Origin: QHXQ01 sp036389395
GTDB lineage: Bacteria > Acidobacteriota > Blastocatellia > Pyrinomonadales > Pyrinomonadaceae
Assembly (NCBI GenBank): GCA_036389395.1
Contig: DASVPY010000091.1
Location: 1-64,000, forward strand
Reading direction: 5' to 3'
DNA: 64,000 nucleotides
Numbering within the stretch: the stretch's first letter is position 1; each line of letters opens with the position of its first letter. The notes below the pieces were generated by a model, which worked only from the letters and a program-made list of their open reading frames with translations, was not told where the DNA came from and made no database searches. Shown piece after piece: positions 35,633-47,600 of the stretch. The position numbers were made by a program, and so were the translations under genes.

Positions 35633-36049
35633 CTATGGATGCGCGCGCCGTAAGATTTTGGACTTACTCGCAATCTGCTCCGCCGAGGGCTGCGCCCTGG
35701 TAAAGATGTCCTGACCGACGTGCGTCGCATACCAATCCTGGGCGGGCGCGGATTCAACCGTCAGGAGCCAAAAGGCGATGATCTGGTCTTCACCATCAAC
35801 CGTTTGCGCTTGCCCCGACCACGCCGTAACAGAGGCGCACTGTGAAGTATCGTTTTGCCAGCAGACGGAAAATGCGATCCCCTCCCCGCCGCTGTCCGTG
35901 TCGGTTGTCCCGACGAGATTGAAACTCCCCTGGGCGCAGCCGGTGGCGGAAACGGCCGTTATATAGTTGCCCCAGATCACTCCGTTACTGACCTGAGTGA
36001 TGACCAGCATCGAGCCTAGCTCGTTGTACCAAGCCCCCTCTACGTTCAT
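35633..36049 (-). CDS. Avidin-family biotin-binding protein (cytoplasmic type)
   Basis: The 138-residue protein matches streptavidin/avidin along its length: GAWYNELGS, GNYITAV, GIAFSVCWQN, TAWSGQ, FWLL, DWYATHVGQDIFTR. Streptavidin contacts N23, S27, Y43, S45, W79, S88, T90, W92, W108, W120 and D128 align with N9, S13, Y29, T31, W64, S73, T75, W77, W94, W106 and D114; only S45-to-Thr differs. It should bind biotin, probably tightly, as a tetramer or dimer. Start ATG 36049 has a strong AAAGGAG ribosome binding site. There is no signal peptide, so it is cytosolic like tamavidin. Three Cys (C38, C63, C71) are unusual. GC is lower than neighbours. Confidence 0.88.
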   Translation of the reverse strand: MNVEGAWYNELGSMLVITQVSNGVIWGNYITAVSATGCAQGSFNLVGTTDTDSGGEGIAFSVCWQNDTSQCASVTAWSGQAQTVDGEDQIIAFWLLTVESAPAQDWYATHVGQDIFTRAQPSAEQIASKSKILRRAHP

Positions 36050-36129
36050 GACTTTCTCCTTTCCTTGGACTAACATGAGGCTAACCAGAAAGGCTCTCGT
36101 TAGCAGGCGGACAGGCTTAGAACGGGCGC

Positions 36130-36158
36130 AGGATATTACGATGAAGGGTGCTCGTCAA
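36130..36158 (-). promoter_or_regulatory. Sigma-70-like promoter of the avidin gene
   Basis: On the minus strand TTGACG and TATCCT lie 17 bases apart, about 80 bases upstream of the avidin start. This is outside the apparent cassette boundary GTTAGCC (36079-36085 on the + strand as GGCTAAC). Confidence 0.5.
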
Positions 36159-36207
36159 CGTCTATTATAATTTAAAGAACCGCTGGGTTGTGCCTAGACA
36201 GGCTGAG

Positions 36208-36275
36208 CTTGCCCGCCTTGGCGGCCGGCAAGGTGTGTGACAGTGTGCGCGCCACGCCAGCCGGAGTCTCCTCGC
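36208..36275 (+). repeat. 68-bp direct repeat, copy B
   Basis: Partner of copy A at 34659-34726, in the same orientation and ungapped, with mismatches concentrated in the middle and at the right end. Here the -10-like box is CAGTGT. It lies upstream of carB. Confidence 0.7.
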
Positions 36276-36336
36276 TCTGCCTCTCTTTCTGCCCCGGCCT
36301 GCGCTAATCCGCCGCTGCCTCACGGCTCAACCCGCA

Positions 36337-36366
36337 TTCGGTCTCGGTCGGAGCGTCGTGTATAAT
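36337..36366 (+). promoter_or_regulatory. Promoter of carB
   Basis: TATAAT is perfect; the -35 TTCGGT, 18 bases upstream, is weak. The start codon is 57 bases further on. Confidence 0.5.
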
Positions 36367-36423
36367 TCCGCGACCGAGACAATTGACGTGTCCATTCCAG
36401 ACGGGCTTGGTTGTTGACCGCTG

Positions 36424-39635
<3,212 letters not shown>

Positions 39636-39636
<1 letters not shown>

Positions 39637-39779
39637 GTTCAAGGTTCAACGTTCAAGGTTCTCAAGGTTGCAGGCTCAAGGGGCAGAGGTTATGCGCCGC
39701 GTCGAGTGTGCGCCGAGCGACCTTCGCAACCTTGACCCTTGCGCCTCGAACCTTGAACTTTGAACCTAGAACTTTGAAC
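39636..39779. repeat. GTTCAAG-type palindrome after carB
   Basis: GTTCAAGGTTCAACGTTCAA ... on the left and AACCTTGAACTTTGAACC ... on the right are imperfect inverse copies around a 40-nt core. It shares its word with the elements at 19925 and 51823. It probably terminates carB. Confidence 0.8.
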
Positions 39780-39796
39780 GAACCCGGAGGTTTCGC

Positions 39797-40207
39797 GTGG
39801 ACATCAACTCGTCGGAGACGATCAGGCGGATACTGGCCGAGTGTAAGAACATCGCGGTGGTCGGGCTGTCGTCCGACCCCTGGCGGGCCTCGCACGGCGT
39901 CGCGCGCTACATGCAGCGGGCGGGCTACCGCGTCATCCCCGTCAACCCGAACGAGACGAACGTGCTCGGCGAGAAGGCTTACCCGGCGCTCGCCGAAGTG
40001 CCGGAGCCGTTCGAGTTGGTGGACGTGTTCCGGCGCGCGGATCAGGCGGGCGCGGTCGTGGACGAGGCGATCAGCCTGGGCGTGAAGGCGGTCTGGCTGC
40101 AAGAGGGCGTGATCGACCGGGCGGCGGCGCAACGCGCGCAGGCGGCCGGGCTGCTCGTCGTCATGGATCGCTGCTGGCTCAAAGAGCACGCGCGGCTGAT
40201 GCGCTGA
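39797..40207 (+). CDS. CoA-binding domain protein (YccU-like)
   Basis: The 136-residue protein starts at GTG 39797, after CCGGAGGTTTCGC. It is a single Rossmann-like CoA-binding domain: NIAVVGLSSDPWRASHGVARYM, YRVIPVNPNE, GEKAYPALAEVPEPFELVDVFRRAD, AVWLQEGV. Members bind CoA or related nucleotides; function is unknown. It lies between the carB palindrome and a secreted unknown. Confidence 0.85.
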   Translation: MDINSSETIRRILAECKNIAVVGLSSDPWRASHGVARYMQRAGYRVIPVNPNETNVLGEKAYPALAEVPEPFELVDVFRRADQAGAVVDEAISLGVKAVWLQEGVIDRAAAQRAQAAGLLVVMDRCWLKEHARLMR

Positions 40208-40299
40208 CGCGGCGCGGGAAAACGGGAACACGCGGGGCGGGGGCGTGTCTAAAGGGGCAGCCCGGCCGAATCTGCCGCGCCAAAGGAGTTCACAAGAAG

Positions 40300-40980
40300 A
40301 TGCTACGCACCCCGCTCCGCCTCTGCGTCGCGCTGCTCGCGTTCACGCTCGGTCTCACGACCGTCTGGCTCGCAGACCTCGGCGCGCAACTCGGCGACGC
40401 CGCGCTCGACCGACTCATGGGCACGCCCAAGCCCGCAGACCTGTCCGCGCCCGCCCCCGCCCGCGACGCCGACGCCTACGCCGTCTACAGTCACCTGCTC
40501 GAAGCCGAGTTCGTGTGGCCCGACGTGCGCTTGCTCGTCATCGAGCGCCGGACTGAGAGCATGGGCCCGCTCGCGGCTGAGAGCCTGGGCGAACCCGGCA
40601 GTTGCTTCGCGCCGGTCGCGCTGCCGGAGACGATCAGAGACTACCTGAGCGTGAACGGCCGCGGGCGGCAGCGGCTACAGGCAGCGTTCCGACTGCCCGT
40701 GCCCTACGAGCTGGTCGGGCAGGAAGAGTTGGCGGGCCTCGGGCCGAAAGACGTAGACGTTTTCTGGACGCATTTCAACGCGCGTTACCCCGGCGCGCCC
40801 GGCCTCCTTACCCTGTCCGCCGTGGGCTTCAACGAGGAGCGCACGCAGGCCATCGTCTACGCGACGCACGCGTGCGGCGACGCCTGCGGCGGCGGCACGT
40901 ACTACGTGCTCGAACGGCGCAGCGGCGGCTGGGAGGTCGTCCGGCGGCGCATGGCGTGGCGCGCTGCGCCCACGTCTTAG
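40300..40980 (+). CDS. Secreted hypothetical protein
   Basis: The 226-residue protein has a signal peptide or N-terminal anchor (LRLCVALLAFTLGLTTVWLADL), then about 190 residues with a repeated theme of short strands and helices. Three Cys (GSCFAP and CGDACGGG) may form disulfides. The C-terminal ATHACGDACGGGTYYVLERRSGGWEVV is the most distinctive segment. No family is recognised. A good AAAGGAG ribosome binding site precedes ATG 40300. Confidence 0.7.
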   Translation: MLRTPLRLCVALLAFTLGLTTVWLADLGAQLGDAALDRLMGTPKPADLSAPAPARDADAYAVYSHLLEAEFVWPDVRLLVIERRTESMGPLAAESLGEPGSCFAPVALPETIRDYLSVNGRGRQRLQAAFRLPVPYELVGQEELAGLGPKDVDVFWTHFNARYPGAPGLLTLSAVGFNEERTQAIVYATHACGDACGGGTYYVLERRSGGWEVVRRRMAWRAAPTS

Positions 40981-41020
40981 CGCCGGGCGCGCGGTGCATC
41001 AGGCTCGGTGGACGACCTTT

Positions 41021-41509
41021 ATGGCGGCACGCATCAGCGCGGTGGTGCTGACGGTGAGTGACGCGTGCGCGGCGGGCACGCGCGAAGACGCGTCGGGCGC
41101 GGCGCTCGTCGAGCTGTTGACCGAGACGGGCGCTGAGATCGTCGCGCGCGAAATCCTGTCGGACGACCTTGAGCCTTTGACCGAAAGCTTGCGCGCCTAC
41201 GCCGCGCGCGCGGACGTGAACCTGATCGTGACGACGGGCGGGACGGGTCTCGCGCCGCGCGACAACACGCCCGAAGCGACGCACGCCGTCATCGAGCGCG
41301 AAGCGCCCGGTCTCGCCGAGGCGATGCGCGCCGAGACCCTGCGCCAGACGCCCAACGCCATGCTCTCGCGCGCCGTCTGCGGCGTCCGCGCCGGCACGCT
41401 CATCGTCAACCTCCCCGGCTCGCCCAAGGCCGTCCGCGAGTGCTTCGCCGTCATCCGCCCCGTCCTCGCCCACGCCCTCGCCCTCCTCGCCGGCCAGACC
41501 GAGCACTAA
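41021..41509 (+). CDS. Molybdopterin adenylyltransferase-like protein (MogA/MoaB)
   Basis: The 162-residue protein belongs to the MoaB/MogA family of molybdenum-cofactor biosynthesis: SAVVLTVSDACAAGTREDASG, TTGGTGLAPRDNTPEAT with the TGGTG motif, PGLAEAMR and LPGSPKAVRECF. MogA-type enzymes adenylate molybdopterin; MoaB-type proteins are close relatives, so mog and moaB cannot be told apart here. No other moa/moe gene is nearby. ATG 41021 begins the family start. A nested terminator follows inside the repeat. Confidence 0.88.
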   Translation: MAARISAVVLTVSDACAAGTREDASGAALVELLTETGAEIVAREILSDDLEPLTESLRAYAARADVNLIVTTGGTGLAPRDNTPEATHAVIEREAPGLAEAMRAETLRQTPNAMLSRAVCGVRAGTLIVNLPGSPKAVRECFAVIRPVLAHALALLAGQTEH

Positions 41510-41515
41510 AGGATA

Positions 41516-41650
41516 AAGCAGAAGTCAGAAGCCAGGAGCCAGGAGCCAGAATGAAAAGCCGGCCTTGATGAAAGGCCGGCTTTTCTGTTGCCCCGTCCGC
41601 TACGGTCTTCCTACTGGCTTCTGGCTCCTGACTCCTGGCTTCTGCTTTTT
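41516..41650. repeat. GAAGCCAGG-type palindrome enclosing a terminator
   Basis: Left arm (AGCAGAAGTCAGAAGCCAGG ...) and right arm (... GACTCCTGGCTTCTGCTTT) are inverse copies of 7-nt words. Between them lies a second, unrelated hairpin (41554-41584). The right arm reaches the stop codon of the giant delta-60 gene. Confidence 0.85.
41554..41588 (+). terminator. Intrinsic terminator nested in the palindrome after mogA/moaB
   Basis: AAAAGCCGGCCTT and AAGGCCGGCTTTT form a perfect 13-bp stem around GATGA, with a T run. It can work in both directions for the two convergent genes. Confidence 0.88.
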
Positions 41651-44600
41651 CACGGCCGCCCGAAGCGCTTGCGGTATTCGACGGAGTTGATGAAGCCGCT
41701 GACCATGGTGCGGTAGTCGCCGGGGTGCGCGTTCAGGTACGCGAGCCAGGCGTCGAAGCCGGCCTGCTCGGGCGTGCGCCGGAGGTAGCCGTAGTACTCC
41801 ATGAGCACGAAGGCGTCGTTGTACATCTTCATCTTGACCTCGCTGCTCTCGACGATCTCGCGCAAGACCTGGGCGCGCGTCTTCGTGCCTGCGTTCAGGG
41901 CGGCGACGAGCTGCGCCTTGTTCGACAAGGTCACGCCGGCCGTCTGTTCGAGCTTGTCCACGTAAGCCTGATTCGACAGGCCGTCATACATCGCCTTGAA
42001 GTCGGCGCGCTGCACCCACTCGTTGGCGAAGGCGTCGCGGGCGGCGAAGACCTCGGCGGCGGTCGCGCCCGTCACGCGCTGCGAGTCGCGCGTGAAGTCG
42101 CGGTAGCTCGGGTTGATGCCGAGACTCACCTTGTAGTAGCGGATGACGAACGCGCCCTTGAGCATGAACTCGTCGGAGCGGAAGAAGCGCGACGAGACCT
42201 CGACGCGGTCGCAGGTCGTGTTGCCCGCCGGGCAGTTCGACAGCGAGTTGACCCAGGCGTTGACGCCGGCCGGCTCGCCCTCGCGGTTGAGGAAATCAAT
42301 GTAGTGCATCCGCACGAAGAACTGCGGCGTCAGGATCGGGTTCGGCGCGTTCGGGTCGGTGTCGTTGTCGCTGATCTGGACGACGGCCGTCGCCGGCACG
42401 CCGAGCGTGACGCCGCACGACGGGTTCGACAGGCTGACGGTGAACGTCTCCGCGCCCTCCACGTAAGCGTCGTCGGTGATGAAGATTTGGAAGCTCTTGC
42501 TCGTCTCGCCCGCGGCGAAGCGGAGCGTGCCGAGCGTCGTGGTGAAATCGCAGCGCTCCGACGCCGGGCCGCTAACGTCGCAGCCGACGAAGTTCGCGTC
42601 CGGCGCGGTGGCGTAGTCCACGGTCACGGGCGCGGACGGCGGGGCCGAGAGGTTGACCGTGATGATGACGCTGCCCGCGCCCTCGGCGGTGCGGAAATCG
42701 TCGCCGGCGAACTGCGCCGTCAGCGCCGCGCCGCTCGTGGCGGGGAGCAGCAGGGCCACGCGCTGGCGGTTGACGCCGTTGTACTGCGCGAAGATGCCGC
42801 CGATGAGCGTCCGCCCGTCCGGCAGCACGCCGGCCGTCACGACGATGTCGTCCGCGCCCGCGCCGGGGTCGAACGTGGTGTCGAGCGAGCCGTCCGCGTT
42901 GACGACGGCGAGGCGGTTGCGCGTCGTGCCGTTGTACTGCGTGAAGAAGCCGGCGATCAGAATCTTCCCGTTCGACAGCACGCTGACGGAGTTGACCTGC
43001 GAGTTGGGGCCGCTGCTCGGCGCGAACGTGTTGTCGAGCGAGCCGTCGGAGTTGACGCGCACGAGGCGCGGGCGGCTCGTGCCGTTGTAGACGAGGAAGT
43101 TGCCGCCGATGAGAATCTTCCCGTCCGGCTGGATGGCGTAGTCGAGGACTGCGCCGCCCGTGGCCGTGCCGGGGTCGAACGTGGTGTCGAGCGAGCCGTT
43201 CGCGTTGACGCGCGCGACGCCGCGGCGGCTCGTGCCGTTGTACTGGATGAAGCTGCCGCCGATGAGAATCTTCCCGTCCGGCTGTAACCGCAGTGCCGAG
43301 ATGCTCCCGCCCGCGCCCGTGCCGGGATCGAACGTGGTGTCGAGCGAGCCGTCGGCGTTCAGGCGCGCGATGCTCCCGCGCGCCGTGCCGTTGTACTGAA
43401 TGAAGCTGCCGCCGATGATGATCTTCCCGTCCGGCTGCAAGACCAGCCGGCGGATTTCGCCGTCCGTGCCGCTGCCGGGGTTGAACGAAGAGTCAACCGA
43501 GCCGTCGGCGTTCAGCCGCGCGATGTTGCCGGACACAGAGCCGTCGGCGCGGTTGAACGCCCCGGCGATTAGGACTTTGCCGTCCGGCTGGATGGCGACG
43601 GCCCGGATGGAGTAGTCGGCGTCGCTCGGCGGGACGAACGTGGTGTCGAGCGAGCCGTCGCCGTTCAGGCGCGCGAGGCCGCGGCGCGTGACGCCGCCGA
43701 TCTCGATGAAGTCGCCGCCGATGATGATCTTCCCGTCCGCCTGTCGGGCGAACGAAAGAACGCCGCTGCGGAATCTGATCCCGTCGCCCGCGTTGTACGC
43801 GGTGTCGAGCGAGCCGTCCGTGTTGAGGCGCGCGAGACCGTATCGTCGCACGCCGTTGAAGTGCGTGAACGAGCCGCCGACGATGACCTTGCCGTCGGCC
43901 TGCAAAGCCACGTCGTTGACGGATCGGTTCGCGCCTGAGCCGGGGTTGAACGCCGTGTCGAGCGAGCCGTCGCTGTTGAGACGTGCGACGCGGTTGCGCG
44001 CCGTGCCGTTGACCTGCGTGAAGTCGCCGCCGATGACGACCTTCCCGTCCGTCTGTAGGGCGAGCGTGCGGACGGTGTTGTCCGCGCCGCCCGCGGGGTT
44101 GAAGGTGGTATCGAGCGAGCCGTCGGCGTTGACGCGCGCGACGCGCACGCGGGCCGTGCCGTTATACTGCGTGAACTGGCCCGCGATGATGATCTTACCG
44201 TCGGGCTGGATGACAATATCCTGGACGAGCGTGTTCGGCCCCGTGCCAGTGTTGAACGAGCTGTCAATCGAGCCGTCGGCGTTGAGCCGCCGGAACAAGG
44301 TCAGATTACCGGCGACGACGAGCTTGCCGTCCGGCTGTAAGGCGATGGCTAAGGCGACCCCCGTGCCGCTGAGGCCAGGGCTGCTGAGGCCGCTGGGCGG
44401 GACGAACGAGGTGTCAACCGAGCCGTCGCTGTTCAGGCGCGCGAGGCCCTCGCGCGCGACGCCGTTGAACTGATTGAACTGGCCCGCGACGATGATCTTC
44501 CCGTCCGGCTGGACGAGCGCCGCCCGCATGAAGGGTTGGTCAGGCCCCGCGCCGGGGTCGAACGAAGTGTCGAGCGAGCCGTCCGTGTTGACGCGCGCGA

Positions 44601-47600
44601 CGCGGTTGCGGGTCACGCCGTTGTACTGCGTGAACTGGCCGACGACGATGATCTTCCCGTCCGGCTGTAGGGCGAGGCCCGTGCCCGTCGAAGTCTGCGA
44701 CACGTTGCCGGACGCGCCCAGGTCGGTCAGCCCCGTGCCGGGGTCGAACGTGGTGTCGAGCGAGCCGTCGGTGTTGATGCGCGCGATGCTCGTGCGGCGC
44801 ACGCCGTTGTACTGATCGAACGCGCCGGTGACGAGCAGCTTCCCGTCCGGCTGCACGGCGAGCGCGTTGACGACGCCGACCGAACCGACCGCGCCGACCG
44901 CCGCGTTGAAGGACGTGTCGAGAGTGCTGCTGACGCCGGTGACGGCGGCGGCGCAGCCGGGCGTCGGTGTCGGCGTCGGCGTGGCCGTCGGCGTCGGCGT
45001 TGCTGTCGGTGTCGGCGTGGCCGTCGGGGTGGGCGTCGGCGTCGGCTCGTTGCCGCTGAGGTAGCGCGCGAGGGCGAAGTCGAGGCTGCTGCCGGTGTCT
45101 GTGAAGCCGCCCGCGACGATGCGGCTGTCGGCTTGTATGAGGACGGCGTTGGCCTGGTTGTTGAGGCCGAAGAAGTCGGTCGTGACCTTGCCGCCCGTGC
45201 CGAAGGTCGGGTCGAGTTGGCCGTTCGTGTTGTAGCGCGCGACGGCGAAGAAGGCGGCCGCGCCCGTCGCGGCCGGCGCGGCCGACGGCAACTGATCGTC
45301 TGCGACGACGAACGACTCCGGCACGCCGGGCGCGTGCGGCGCAGCGTGGGCGCGCGCCGCGACGAGCGCCGCGGCGGCGGGTCGCGCTGTGACGTTCGCG
45401 GGCGCGGCGGCCGCCGCGACGACGAAGTACAGCCCCGCGGCGACGATCTTGCCGTCGGCTTGCAGGGCGACGCCGTTCGCCATGTCGAAGCCGCCGAAGT
45501 CGGTCGTGACCTTGCCGCCCGTGCCGAAGCCGGCGGTGTCGAGCGAGCCGTCGGTGTTGTAGCGCGCGAGCGCGAAGTCCGAGCCGGACGCGCTCTCGCT
45601 CGTCGTGGCCGCGCCGGCCGCGACGAGCTTGCCGTCCGACTGGATGACCAACTCGTTGATGAAGTCAACGCCGCCGTTGAAGTTGGTCAGGACTTTGCCG
45701 CCCGTGCCGAAGCCGGTCGTGTCGAGCGTGCCGTTCGTGTTGTAGCGCGCGAGCGCGAAGTCGTTGGCCCCGCCGCCCGCGGCGACGATCTTGCCGTCGG
45801 GCTGGACGAGGACGGCGTTGGCCGAATCGAAGCCGCCGAAGTCGGTCGTGACCTTGCCGCCCGTGCCGAAGCCGGCGGTGTCGAGCGAGCCGTCCGCGTT
45901 CAGGCGCGCGAGAACGAAGTCGGAGCCGTTCGTACCGGCGACGACGATCTTGCCGTCGGACTGGACGGCGACGGCCAAGGCCGTGTCGTGCGTCGAGCCG
46001 AAGTCAACCGTCACGAGTCCGTCCGTGTCGAACGTGGTGTCGAGCGAGCCGTTGGTGTTGTAGCGCGCGATGCCGAACGACGTGTCGGCGCTGGGAATCT
46101 GGCTGAACTGCGCGCCGGTCTGGCCGACGACGACGAGCTTGCCGTCCGTTTGCAAGGCCCCGGCGTTGGCGAAGTCGTCGCTGCCGGGCCGGCCGAAGCC
46201 GGTCGAGACCAGTCCGTTCGTGCCGTAGGTGGTGTCGAGCGAGCCGTCGGCGTTGTAGCGCGCGATCTGGAAGTTGGGGTCTTGCGTGTCGGCGATGCGA
46301 ATCTGCAACTGCGCGCGCCCGACGGCGATGATCTTGTTGTCGGACTGGCGCAGGAGCGTCGTGACGGCGTCGTCGTTGAGCGGGAAGTCGAGGACGGCCT
46401 GGCCGTCGCCGTCGAACGTGGTGTCGAGCGAGCCGTTGGTGTTGTAGCGGGCGACGCCGAAGTCGCGCTGACCGGAACTGTTGTTGTCGCCCGCGGCGAC
46501 GAGCTTGCCGTCGGTCTGGAGCGCGAGGCTCAGCGCGCCGAGGCCGAAGCGCCCGCCGGACGAGTCAGTCGTCACGAGGCCGTCGGTGTCGAAGGACGTA
46601 TCGAGCGAGCCGTTCGTGTTGTAGCGCGCGAGGGCGAAGAAGCTGCCCATCGGGATCGTGCCGGCGCGGCCGGCGGCGACGATCTTGCCGTCCGTTTGCA
46701 GCACGACGGCCTCGGCCGCGTCCACGAGACCGAAGTCCGTGATGACCTTGCCGTCCGTGTCGAACGAGGTGTCGAGCGAGCCGTCGGAGTTGTAGCGGGC
46801 GAGCGCGAAGTTGTCGTCGGCGGCGACGCTGCGGGCGGTCTGCCCGGCGGCGATGATCTTGCCGTCGGTCTGAATGGCGAGCGCCTCGGCCTCCTCGAAC
46901 GTGCCGCCGAAGGCGGTCGTCACCAAACCGTCCGTGTCGAACGAGGTGTCGAGCGAGCCGTTCGTGTTGTAGCGTGCGAGCGAGAAGGCGCTGCTGCCGA
47001 GACCGGCGGCGACGATCTTGCCGTCGCCCTGCAACGCGACGGCGTGGGCCTCTTCGAAGGTGACGCCGGGGAAGTCGGTCGTGACACGGCCGTCTGTGTC
47101 GAACGTGGTGTCGAGCGAGCCGTCGGAGTTGTAGCGGGCGAGGGCGTAGACGCTGTTGAAGGTGGTGTCGTCGGTCAAGACGCCCGCGGCGACGAGCTTG
47201 CCGTCGGGTTGCAGCACGAGCGCGTTCGCGGCTGCGCTGCCGCCGGTGAACGTCGTGACGACGCGCCCGTCTGTGTCGAATGAAGTGTCGAGCGAGCCGT
47301 CGGAGTTGTAGCGGGCGAGCGCGAAGGCGCTGTCGAAAGCATTGCCGGGGGCGTTGGCCGAACCGGCCAAGACGATCTTGCCGTCGGGCTGTAAGACGGC
47401 GGCGGTGGCCAGCCCGCCCATGCCCGTGGGGAAGTCCGTATGCACCGTGCCGCCCGTGCCGAACGTGGTGTCGAGCGAGCCGTTCGCGTTGAAGCGCGCG
47501 AGGGCGAAGTCCGTGCCCGACGAGCCGGCCACGATGATCTTGCCGTCGGGCTGTACGAGCACCGCCTCCGCCGTGTCCAGCCCGCCCGGAAACGACGTGA

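Noticed and set aside
45133..47283. A 716-codon plus-strand frame opposite the giant delta-60 gene
   Set aside because: It is the antisense of a regular repeat, so it stays open as an artefact of repeat codon use. No recognisable domain.
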